A DNA stretch of 5,711 nucleotides, taken from positions 1-5,711 of the forward strand of contig PLXB01000321.1 in assembly GCA_003151215.1 (NCBI GenBank), read 5' to 3'. The notes under the pieces were generated by a model, which saw only the letters and a program-made list of their open reading frames with translations, searched no databases and was not told the DNA's origin. Position numbers and translations under genes: made by a program. This DNA comes from Ignavibacteriota bacterium. GTDB taxonomy: Bacteria > Bacteroidota > Kapaibacteriia > Palsa-1295. This document shows positions 1 to 5,083 of this stretch, piece after piece (the stretch's first letter is position 1; each line of letters starts with the position of its first letter).

Positions 1-26
1 AGATATATTTGGGAATTGCCCAAAAT

Positions 27-80
27 ATAGGTGCCTATCGCCAAATATTTTTTTTGGGAAATCGGGTTACATAGGTGCCT
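27..80. repeat. Degenerate direct repeat at left edge (ATAGGTGCCT x2)
   Basis: The decamer ATAGGTGCCT occurs at 27-36 and again at 71-80, a 44-bp period. Each copy is preceded by a TTTGGGAA-type segment (8-15 and 53-60). The first copy also contains an inverted repeat, ATATTTGGG against CCCAAAATAT. The surrounding sequence is AT-rich with a run of eight T, and I see no gene here. This resembles intergenic repeat debris next to the palindromic cluster that follows. The window edge may cut further copies. Confidence 0.5.
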
Positions 81-94
81 TTTATATAATCTTA

Positions 95-146
95 GTCCCG
101 AAGGGACGATCGATAGTAGCCCGGCATTTCAATGCCGGGTATCGAT
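95..146 (+). repeat. REP-like palindromic unit 1
   Basis: The unit has two consecutive hairpins. The first is GTCCCGAAGGGAC (95-107). The second is a perfect palindromic stem, CCCGGCATTTCAATGCCGGG (120-139), flanked by ATCGATA (109-115) and TATCGAT (140-146), which pair with each other and extend the stem. The same two-hairpin plan recurs in inverted orientation at 244-291. This architecture is typical of REP/BIME elements mobilised by RAYT (IS200-like) transposases, but no transposase lies in the window. Confidence 0.75.
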
Positions 147-163
147 TTTGAATAAGTGTAAAA

Positions 164-217
164 GTCCCGAAGGGACGACCGATAGTAGATACCTTCGTTC
201 GGTCGTCCGTACGGGAC
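164..217 (+). repeat. REP-like palindromic unit 2, long imperfect hairpin
   Basis: It starts with the same GTCCCGAAGGGAC hairpin (164-176) as unit 1 and shares the following CGATAGTAG. The second half differs. The 19-nt arm at 164-182 pairs with 199-217 with only two mismatches, giving one long hairpin with a 16-nt loop. Unit 2 therefore looks like a rearranged or truncated member of the family, or the junction of two inverted units. Confidence 0.65.
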
Positions 218-243
218 TTCAAATAAAAATGGGGATTCGTTTT

Positions 244-291
244 CTCGCGGTTGAAACCGCGGGCTATTATCGAACGTCCCTTCGGGACGAC
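244..291 (-). repeat. REP-like palindromic unit 3 (inverted copy of unit 1)
   Basis: Read on the minus strand, it matches unit 1: the GTCCCGAAGGGAC hairpin (288-276), a near-identical linker (TTCGATAATAG versus ATCGATAGTAG), then a hairpin with a GTTTCAAC core (261-246). The stem bases of that second hairpin differ from unit 1 but remain complementary (CGCGG/CCGCG here, CCGGC/GCCGG there), so structure is kept while sequence changes. Units 1 and 3 form an inverted pair of the BIME type. Confidence 0.7.
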
Positions 292-376
292 AATTTGTGC
301 AGAGGATGAAGAAACAAGCGGCAAACTAAATAGTACGCATAGCGCACTGAGGATTTTTTTTCATGGGATGTTTTCC

Positions 377-1678
377 TTATTTCTGGATCGTGAAAGAACC
401 TGTATAGAAGTCCACCGGTGTTGTCAGGCGGAAATAGTATGCACCACTGGAAAGGGAAGATCCATCGAATGAGACCAGATGTGTGCCGACATCTTGCATT
501 CCTGCATTAATATTCCCAACGGTCATTCCCTGAACGTTATAGAATGCGAAGGAAACAGACTGTGCAGAAGGAAGTTGGTACTGAATGGAGATACTTCCAG
601 ATGTGGGATTCGGAAATGTTTGAACTTGAAAGTCGATAGTGTGTTGTTGAGAAACAGATGAAAAATTTCCCCCTACTGTTGTTCTGTAAATATTCCCACT
701 ACCGCAAACAAGTGCAATACTATCATTAAGGATTGTGACGCTGGTAAATTGTGGAGGATTTGGCAAATATTGCGGTGTCCAAGTTTTACCTGCATCAATA
801 GTTGAAAGTACAATACCTGATGAAGTACTGCTTGCACCTGCAATCATTCCGTGCAGTGAATCTGCAAAGCTAATTGTACGGTATAATCGATTTTGATCAC
901 CGGTTACGATACTATCCCAAGTATTTCCACCGTCCGTTGTTTTTCCGATGGCACCAAGAGTCCCACCTACAATAAGAGTTTGGTCGTTGAGTGCAGTGCA
1001 ACAATACAAATAAACATTTGCTAATCCCGTATAGACCGGCTGCCAGGTTGCACCGCCGTCCGTTGTTTTTTGGCATGAACCGATGTTAAGTTTATCGGGA
1101 GTCGGTGAATAGGTATCACCAACGCCATACCCTACTAATGAACTTCCAAAAGCACCTGCCTCCATGTTAGCACCTAACGCAGGATTGATTTCTATCCAGG
1201 TCTCTCCGGCATTTGTGGTTCGTGCCATAATCGTCGAACCGAATACTATGCCAGTATCGGCATTTGCAAAAACAATCGGTCCACCGGAAACAGAATTCTT
1301 ATCATGAGCAACCCAAGATTTAGCGCCGTCCGTTGTTTTCCAAACAGTGCTTGAGGCGCCGGAACTATACCCAATCATCGAAGATGTGAAATACAAATAG
1401 CCGAGCGGGATAGGGTTAGGAAGTGTATCCCATGTTAAGCCTTTGTCAAAGCTCCGCATCAGAAAAAGATTACCATCTGCAGATGCAGTTGCATAAACTG
1501 TATCAGGCGGAAAATATCGTAAATGGCCGATTTTGTAATGTGGATTGGAGAATATCAATTGCCATCCGCTGGTTGTATCGGCAAGCGTTATGGGCTGCGT
1601 TTGCTGCTGAGTTGAATCTTGCGCAAAGCTTGCGCTTGTGAAGAATACTGCTAAGAAGAATGCAATGATTGTTTTCAT
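377..1678 (-). CDS. Secreted Asp-box (YCF48/BNR-like) beta-propeller protein with T9SS C-terminal sorting domain
   Basis: The product is 433 aa. An N-terminal signal peptide (basic MK, hydrophobic 4-17, likely cleavage after SFA, residue 19) targets Sec export. Residues 40-345 carry repeated Asp-box motifs of the form S/T-x-D-x-G-x-T/S-W at about 76-83, 115-122, 154-161, 205-212, 247-254 and 293-300, plus a degenerate one near 333, as in YCF48-like or sialidase-type propellers. From about 349 the sequence FPNPTSGSISIQYQLP and a terminal beta-rich segment match the Por/T9SS type A sorting domain, so the protein should cross the outer membrane and be surface-anchored or released. Its ATG overlaps the stop of the upstream permease gene (ATGA, 1675-1678), implying translational coupling. 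A purine-rich stretch (GAAGAAGAAAG) precedes the start. The ligand or enzymatic role is unknown; no catalytic residues of a true sialidase are evident. Confidence 0.9.
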   Translation of the reverse strand: MKTIIAFFLAVFFTSASFAQDSTQQQTQPITLADTTSGWQLIFSNPHYKIGHLRYFPPDTVYATASADGNLFLMRSFDKGLTWDTLPNPIPLGYLYFTSSMIGYSSGASSTVWKTTDGAKSWVAHDKNSVSGGPIVFANADTGIVFGSTIMARTTNAGETWIEINPALGANMEAGAFGSSLVGYGVGDTYSPTPDKLNIGSCQKTTDGGATWQPVYTGLANVYLYCCTALNDQTLIVGGTLGAIGKTTDGGNTWDSIVTGDQNRLYRTISFADSLHGMIAGASSTSSGIVLSTIDAGKTWTPQYLPNPPQFTSVTILNDSIALVCGSGNIYRTTVGGNFSSVSQQHTIDFQVQTFPNPTSGSISIQYQLPSAQSVSFAFYNVQGMTVGNINAGMQDVGTHLVSFDGSSLSSGAYYFRLTTPVDFYTGSFTIQK

Positions 1679-2793
1679 GACGCTTTCTTCTTCACTTTTC
1701 TTTCCTCGCCGGAGCTCATGAGGACGGCAAGGGGATGCAGGACGGGTATATTTTCAAAGACGATAGTGATGGCAGATGTGATGGGTACGGCAAGGATCAT
1801 ACCAAGCGGACCCCAGACCCAGCCCCAGAAAATGATGGAGATCAAAATCAGCAGCGGACTGAGATTCAGCGACGATCCCATAACTCTGGGGGAAATGTAG
1901 CTGCCGATCAGAAGCTGGGAGACGATGACAATGATTGCCATGACGATGGGAGTGACGATCGAATCGAATTGCAGGAATGCCACAAGGATGGGCATGATGA
2001 TGGCAAAAATAGAACCGATACTGGGGATGAACATCAGCAAAAAAGTCAGCATACCCCATAGCGGAGCAAGATCGAGTCCGAATATCATCAGAACGACGGT
2101 CATGGTTACTCCTGCCAAAGTATTGATCAGCAATGTCGTCAGCAGATACGATCGCACTCTCGACTCGATATTTTCTACGATCTTTTTCAAATGAAAAGAT
2201 CCCGAAGGCGGGAAGGCCCGTTCGATCTTCGTCCTGAAATGTCCGTGCGAAGCGAGAATAAAAAGCATGAAAAGCAGAATCAGCGTAAAGCTGGAGATCA
2301 GCGATGTCACCGATGTAAGAGCGGCGGCAATTTTCGATGGCTGCAATATGGATGAAAAATTAAAGTCCATCACTTCCTGCCTCAGATCATTGGATACGCG
2401 TCCTGCTGCATTGGTCATCCAGGGAAGAAATACATGATCCCATCGCGCCTGATATTTAGGAATAATATCGGAAACTGAACCTACTGTCGTAATGATAATA
2501 ATGACAACTCCTGCCAGCACGACTCCGACTACCAGCAGCACTAATAAAATAGTAAAGACGACCGGCACTTTCTTTTTCCGCATCGTTTCGACGAGCGGCA
2601 TAAAAATATTTGCAAGAAAAAGCGCAGCAACGAAAGTCAGGAAGGCGTCGCTGATGAAATGGAGCATAATACCGACGATGACTACCGTTGCGATCGCGCC
2701 GGGAATGGCGATAATGCCGGCAGGCATCGACGATAAATGCTTCAGCTCCGTCCGTGCCGATATGAGTTTTTGATCGGGTTGATCTAAGTCCAT
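1675..2793 (-). CDS. AI-2E family transporter (PF01594-type permease)
   Basis: The product is a 372-aa polytopic inner-membrane protein of normal length for the family. Hydrophobic segments lie at about 25-65 (two helices), 76-103, 155-182, 217-240, 245-275, 279-297 and 312-346. Family landmarks are visible: the soluble segment 105-155 after the third helix, FIPSIGSIFAIIMP (255-268), and the C-terminal SPRVMGSSLNLSPLLILIS (301-319) followed by WGPLGMILAVP (327-337). Relatives include YdiK/PerM-like proteins and the E. coli AI-2 exporter TqsA, but most members have unassigned substrates, and some are sodium/proton antiporters or glycine transporters. The substrate here cannot be named. It is the first gene of a two-gene minus-strand operon. 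A Bacteroidota -7 box sits only a few bases before the ATG, so either the mRNA is nearly leaderless or the true start is Met23 (codon 2725-2727), just before the first membrane helix. Confidence 0.92.
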   Translation of the reverse strand: MDLDQPDQKLISARTELKHLSSMPAGIIAIPGAIATVVIVGIMLHFISDAFLTFVAALFLANIFMPLVETMRKKKVPVVFTILLVLLVVGVVLAGVVIIIITTVGSVSDIIPKYQARWDHVFLPWMTNAAGRVSNDLRQEVMDFNFSSILQPSKIAAALTSVTSLISSFTLILLFMLFILASHGHFRTKIERAFPPSGSFHLKKIVENIESRVRSYLLTTLLINTLAGVTMTVVLMIFGLDLAPLWGMLTFLLMFIPSIGSIFAIIMPILVAFLQFDSIVTPIVMAIIVIVSQLLIGSYISPRVMGSSLNLSPLLILISIIFWGWVWGPLGMILAVPITSAITIVFENIPVLHPLAVLMSSGEERKVKKKAS

Positions 2794-2797
2794 GATT

Positions 2798-2830
2798 CAA
2801 ATTTACGGAAACATTGAGCGCCCGGAGCAA
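2798..2830 (-). promoter_or_regulatory. Probable housekeeping promoter of the permease operon
   Basis: On the minus strand TAAATTTG (2805-2798) fits the Bacteroidota -7 box TAnnTTTG exactly. A TTG (2830-2828) lies 22 bp upstream as a possible -33 element. Only four bases separate the -7 box from the annotated ATG at 2793, so transcription would start at or very near the start codon. Unlike the five repeated promoters to the right, it has a TTG and no TGTAAC half-sites. Confidence 0.5.
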
Positions 2831-2882
2831 TTTTCTTTTGGAACAGGAAGACAATGACCATTAAAATATCTCCGGAGGAAAA

Positions 2883-2949
2883 TGTGTGAATTATGTAAGA
2901 TTTTTTAAGAATTATATAACATTTACATCCATCCGGCCTCGTATCTTTG
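2883..2949 (+). promoter_or_regulatory. Repeated tandem-half-site promoter, copy A
   Basis: Distal half-site TGTGTGAATTATGTAAG (2883-2899), 15 bp, proximal TATAAC (2915-2920), 21 bp, then -7 box TATCTTTG (2942-2949) preceded by CG. The half-site ends are 21 bp apart. No TTG lies at the expected -33 position. It reads into a stretch with no credible protein gene before the convergent gene ending at 3058, so its product is probably a short RNA. Confidence 0.8.
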
Positions 2950-2954
2950 CAAAA

Positions 2955-3050
2955 GTTAGAGCAACCCTGTCGCGGGTGCGTAGTTAAGGCTATGTTCAAG
3001 AAATAGTGCTTCCCGAACGATCGCACGATCCTTCGGGAAGTTGCTATTTA
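2955..3050 (+). ncRNA. Candidate small structured RNA downstream of promoter copy A
   Basis: Transcription from promoter A should begin near 2955. No ORF longer than a few codons follows on this strand; the only ATG nearby, at 2992, gives a four-residue peptide (MFKK) with poor ribosome-binding context. The predicted transcript ends in a strong hairpin (3009-3040), and AGCAAC (2960-2965) can pair with GTTGCT (3040-3045) to close the whole molecule. It matches no RNA family that I recognise. Both ends are estimates. Alternatives are a decayed gene whose promoter survives, or a long leader reading as antisense into the 78-aa gene. Confidence 0.45.
3009..3040. terminator. Hairpin between convergent transcripts, possible bidirectional terminator
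   Basis: CTTCCCGAA (3009-3017) pairs with TTCGGGAAG (3032-3040). Inside, one C/C mismatch is followed by GATC/GATC pairs around a GCAC loop. The hairpin lies between the short plus-strand transcript from promoter A and the minus-strand 78-aa gene ending at 3058. Neither side has a good T-tract (TTGCTATTTAAAA on plus, CACTATTTC on minus), so it may be an RNA-stability hairpin rather than an efficient intrinsic terminator. Confidence 0.45.
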
Positions 3051-3057
3051 AAAACCG

Positions 3058-3294
3058 TTATAATCTCGATTCCGTCTTGTAGTAGGAAATCCAACCGGGC
3101 ACCTGAGTAATCGTATCCACATCGTATCGATCTTCCCCTAATGCCAAAGCCCATTCGGCATCGGTCGGAACGGCGATAGATTTTTTAAGGAGCCATTCTG
3201 AAACTTGTTTCCTGAGTTCCTCTTCGCTGAAAGAAACAAAGCATTCATTAAAATCATCGATGACGGCAACGTGCAAGTTTTTTTTATCCACCAT
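3058..3294 (-). CDS. Hypothetical protein, 78 aa, under repeated promoter copy B
   Basis: I do not recognise this family. The product is an acidic, soluble 78-aa protein with no signal peptide or membrane segment. A short hydrophobic strand (HVAVIDDF, 8-15) is followed by a helix-like, charge-alternating segment (SEEELRKQVSEWLLKKS, 23-39) and a C-terminal part with several aromatic residues (WALALGEDRYDVDTITQVPGWISYY). The ATG at 3294 lies about 27 bp from the -7 box of a well-formed member of the five-copy promoter family on this strand, which strongly supports the gene as real and fixes the start. It is transcribed divergently from the 74-aa gene and converges on the candidate small RNA. 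Confidence 0.75.
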   Translation of the reverse strand: MVDKKNLHVAVIDDFNECFVSFSEEELRKQVSEWLLKKSIAVPTDAEWALALGEDRYDVDTITQVPGWISYYKTESRL

Positions 3295-3320
3295 TATCAG
3301 GATTAAAGATTAAAGCACTA

Positions 3321-3387
3321 TAAAATTACGGATATTCATGCAATAAATTGTTACAGAATTTCAGGAATAGGTTACATAATTCACACA
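3321..3387 (-). promoter_or_regulatory. Repeated tandem-half-site promoter, copy B (minus strand)
   Basis: Read on the minus strand: TGTGTGAATTATGTAAC (3387-3371), 15 bp, TGTAAC (3355-3350), 21 bp, then TAATTTTA (3328-3321) preceded by CG. Spacing is identical to copies A, C and D. The -7 box differs from TAnnTTTG only in the last base. It drives the 78-aa gene with a leader of roughly 20 nt. Confidence 0.8.
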
Positions 3388-3436
3388 TATATCATTCCGA
3401 TGGCTGTTTCTAAATGTGTGAATCATGTAACCTATT
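3366..3436. repeat. Inverted repeat formed by divergent promoter copies B and C
   Basis: The 22-nt arms 3366-3387 and 3415-3436 are reverse complements at 21 of 22 positions, separated by 27 bp. Each arm holds the distal half-site of one promoter plus a shared CCTATT extension, so a divergent regulatory region has two mirror-image tandem operators pointing outward. Confidence 0.85.
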
Positions 3437-3481
3437 TATAAAGTTATGTAACATATTCAGGCTTCCTGCGCCGTAGCTTTG
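3415..3481 (+). promoter_or_regulatory. Repeated tandem-half-site promoter, copy C
   Basis: TGTGTGAATCATGTAAC (3415-3431), 15 bp, TGTAAC (3447-3452), 21 bp, then TAGCTTTG (3474-3481) preceded by CCG. The -7 box fits TAnnTTTG, and no TTG is found near -33. It drives the 74-aa Ser/Asn-rich gene, whose ATG is at 3531, leaving a leader of about 45 nt. Confidence 0.85.
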
Positions 3482-3530
3482 TACTCAGTTAAATGAAAGA
3501 TTTTTTTCATTTTAATTACAAACAACAAAC

Positions 3531-3755
3531 ATGAATAATTCAGAATCAACACCAAATCAGAGCAGCAGCTCTTCAACACCCCAGGATAGTACGTCAACCC
3601 CCGTGAACTCAAGCTCAAATCCTTCGAACTCAAATCCTTTGAACTCAAGCAATGATAAATCAAAATCTCCTTCGAATGTCGGCGGAGACCAGAAAAATAC
3701 ATCGAGCAGTTCAAACGACGTATCGAAAGAGAATAAGCCGATCACCAGCAACTGA
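3531..3755 (+). CDS. Ser/Asn/Thr/Pro-rich low-complexity small protein, 74 aa
   Basis: This is a 74-aa protein made almost entirely of Ser, Asn, Thr, Pro, Asp and Lys, with no hydrophobic core, signal peptide or Cys, so it is expected to be intrinsically disordered and cytoplasmic. NSSSNPSNSNPLNSSND (25-41) suggests expansion of short Ser-Asn units. The gene is credible because promoter copy C lies just upstream and a strong intrinsic terminator (3846-3876) lies downstream, making a monocistronic unit. The A-rich sequence before the ATG suits Bacteroidota initiation without a Shine-Dalgarno. The TGA stop sits inside a small palindrome (CTGAGAATTTCTCAG, 3752-3766). Function is unknown; low-complexity hydrophilic proteins sometimes act in desiccation or stress protection, but nothing here proves that. 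Confidence 0.7.
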   Translation: MNNSESTPNQSSSSSTPQDSTSTPVNSSSNPSNSNPLNSSNDKSKSPSNVGGDQKNTSSSSNDVSKENKPITSN

Positions 3756-3845
3756 GAATTTCTCAGCGATAGTGAAGAAAGGCATTTGGCCGGATACTAT
3801 TATGATAGACCGGTATTGGAGAAAGAATGACTAACCGGTTCTTTT

Positions 3846-3881
3846 GCAAAAGTCCTGAAGTATTCAGGACTTTTGCGATTT
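3846..3881 (+). terminator. Strong intrinsic terminator after the 74-aa gene
   Basis: GCAAAAGTCCTGAA (3846-3859) pairs perfectly with TTCAGGACTTTTGC (3863-3876), a 14-bp stem with a GTA loop, followed by GATTTTT. It ends the transcript from promoter C about 90 bp after the stop codon and separates it from the following 68-aa gene. Confidence 0.85.
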
Positions 3882-3905
3882 TTCATCGCTATTCTACATA
3901 TAACT

Positions 3906-4112
3906 ATGAGCAATAAAAAAGAAAAACCGACATCTGATCCTGCAGTACTTTTTGCGACATTTAATAAGTCAGAGGAAATGTCTCGCGGAAAATCGGCCGA
4001 GAAAAAAAGGCCCGGGTTTGAACCCTATACTCCGCCCACAGAAAATTCAGAGGAAATCGAAACTTCCCGAGTTATCGATTTACGTTTCTTTCTTGATTCC
4101 AAGACCATTTAA
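3906..4112 (+). CDS. Hypothetical hydrophilic small protein, 68 aa
   Basis: I do not recognise this family. From the ATG at 3906 the product has 68 residues. It is rich in Lys, Glu, Ser and Pro (MSNKKEKPTSDP at the start, KSAEKKRPGFEPYTPPTE in the middle) and has a more hydrophobic C-terminus (RVIDLRFFLDSKTI) that could be a short interaction segment. It has no signal peptide or membrane helix. A longer reading frame extends upstream to a TTG at 3873, but that codon lies in the terminator stem, so 3906 is preferred. No copy of the repeated promoter precedes it and I could not find a convincing -7 box, so its expression is uncertain. Confidence 0.5.
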   Translation: MSNKKEKPTSDPAVLFATFNKSEEMSRGKSAEKKRPGFEPYTPPTENSEEIETSRVIDLRFFLDSKTI

Positions 4113-4249
4113 GATTAGTATTATCATGCATTTACAGCTAATTTTCGGCTGCTCAATTATAGAATGAACTTATAAGCCATTATTTTGCTTTGGTAGCTCA
4201 CAGATGTATACGTCTACCCAATACATTCTCATACATCGGTAATAATATT

Positions 4250-4810
4250 GTGAAGCTCTTCATCCGATATATGGTCAGCATCCGCTGCAAAATGGTGGTA
4301 AAATCCGAGTTGGATAAACTTGGGCTGCATTATACTACCGTTGAGTTAGGCGAAGTTGAAGTGAGAGAAAATATCTCTTCAGCCCAGCGGCGCCTGTTAT
4401 CGGCAGGATTAAAAGCAACAGGGCTTGAACTGATGGACGATAAAAAAAGCATGCTGATCGAAAAGATCAAGAATGTGATCATTGAAACGATCCATTATTC
4501 CGATGAAGCGTTGAAAGTAAATTTCTCCGACCATCTCAGCGATAAATTGGGATACGATTATACCTATCTTGCCAATTTATTCTCCGAAGTGGAAAGCACA
4601 ACTATCGAGCATTTCATCATTAAACATAAGATCGCGCGGGTAAAGGAATTACTTGTCTATGACGAACTTACTCTTACTGAAATTGCATTCCAGCTCCATT
4701 ATAGTTCTGTCGCACATCTCTCCAATCAATTTAAAAAGGTCACCGGTCTGACTCCGACCTTCTTCAGAAACCTCAAACACAAACGCCTGACAGGCATCGA
4801 GAATATTTGA
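4250..4810 (+). CDS. AraC-family transcriptional regulator with HMA-like N-terminal domain
   Basis: The preferred GTG start at 4250 gives 186 aa beginning MKLFIRYMVSIRCKMVV, the usual beginning of this Bacteroidota AraC subgroup; ATG at 4271 and TTG at 4190 are alternatives. Residues 1-65 resemble a small HMA-like domain (usual pattern MVCxxC; LGEVEV at 33-38), and residues 88-176 form the AraC double helix-turn-helix: helices around NFSDHLSDKLGYDYTYLANLF (91-111), then the signature LTEIAFQLHYSSVAHLSNQFKKVTGLTPTFFR (142-173). The first Cys of the expected CxxC is Ser (SIRC), so metal or thiol sensing through that pair is probably lost or altered. AraC proteins bind tandem half-sites and activate transcription; five promoters around this gene carry tandem half-sites 21 bp apart, making it the best local candidate regulator. 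Its own upstream region lacks that element. Confidence 0.88.
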   Translation: MKLFIRYMVSIRCKMVVKSELDKLGLHYTTVELGEVEVRENISSAQRRLLSAGLKATGLELMDDKKSMLIEKIKNVIIETIHYSDEALKVNFSDHLSDKLGYDYTYLANLFSEVESTTIEHFIIKHKIARVKELLVYDELTLTEIAFQLHYSSVAHLSNQFKKVTGLTPTFFRNLKHKRLTGIENI

Positions 4811-4835
4811 ATCAAGTAACCTGATAAAGAGCGGA

Positions 4836-4885
4836 AAGCTGTTTTAAGGTAAATTTATCATTTAATGAGGCAATAAAAACAGCTT
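4836..4885. repeat. Inverted repeat after the AraC gene
   Basis: AAGCTGTTTT (4836-4845) and AAAACAGCTT (4876-4885) are exact reverse complements with a 30-nt AT-rich loop. It lies 25 bp past the regulator's stop and ends 5 bp before promoter copy D. It could be a weak terminator for the regulator transcript or an additional protein-binding site upstream of promoter D. It lacks a following T-tract. Confidence 0.4.
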
Positions 4886-4890
4886 CACAA

Positions 4891-4957
4891 TGTGTGAATG
4901 ATATAACATATTTCCAAAGTTATGTAACACTTTTCCTGACCGGTTTGCGTAAGTTTG
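4891..4957 (+). promoter_or_regulatory. Repeated tandem-half-site promoter, copy D
   Basis: TGTGTGAATGATATAAC (4891-4907), 15 bp, TGTAAC (4923-4928), 21 bp, then TAAGTTTG (4950-4957) preceded by TTTGCG. It matches TAnnTTTG and has no -33 TTG. It is most similar to copy E, sharing the TTTCCAAAGTT spacer and the TTTGCGTAA around the -7 box. It drives the exported WxxGxW-type protein with a leader of about 120 nt. Confidence 0.85.
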
Positions 4958-5083
4958 CCTGATCGCGCTTGCAGTCATCATTATAGATACCAAATCCATT
5001 TATTCCTGATGATATATTTTACGAAATAAAATGTGTTGGCGCAGTTATCAATTATGAATCGTTCAATAAAAAGAAACTCTACT

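Noticed and set aside
66..72. GTTACAT near the left end, resembling an inverted half-site of the repeated promoter
   Set aside because: There is no second half-site 21 bp away and no -7 box, so it is a chance match.
95..291. CRISPR array in the repeated palindromic region
   Set aside because: Units are inverted relative to one another, vary in length and are not separated by uniform spacers; they fit REP-like elements instead.
334..361. Imperfect hairpin (GTACGC/GCGCAC) followed by a T run after the T9SS gene
   Set aside because: The T run is on the plus strand, the wrong side for terminating the minus-strand operon, and the stem is short with a mismatch. A terminator for that operon was not found with confidence.
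31..472. Several short reading frames on both strands across the left end
   Set aside because: They run through the palindromic repeats, repeat the hairpin sequence as peptide, and have no promoter or recognisable protein features.
1718..2194. Plus-strand and alternative minus-strand reading frames across the permease gene
   Set aside because: They are antisense or shifted readings of a clear membrane protein gene, and their His/Asp-rich composition is typical of such shadows.
2961..3040. Possible tRNA-like sequence downstream of promoter A
   Set aside because: GCGGGTGCGTAGTTAAGG superficially resembles a tRNA 5' end, but no complementary acceptor arm, T-loop or anticodon arm can be fitted.
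3457..3751. Minus-strand reading frames opposite the Ser-rich gene
   Set aside because: They are the antisense of repeated Ser/Asn codons and overlap promoter copy C; nothing supports translation.
3802..3834. Ten-residue reading frame (MIDRYWRKND) between the Ser-rich gene and its terminator
   Set aside because: It has no ribosome-binding sequence and is too short to judge; it lies in the 3' untranslated region of the 74-aa gene. Two ACCGGT hexamers here were also noted but are probably chance.
4181..4187. TATTTTG upstream of the AraC gene as a -7 box
   Set aside because: It is one base short of TAnnTTTG and has no TTG about 20 bp upstream. It may still be the promoter, but the evidence is too weak to annotate.
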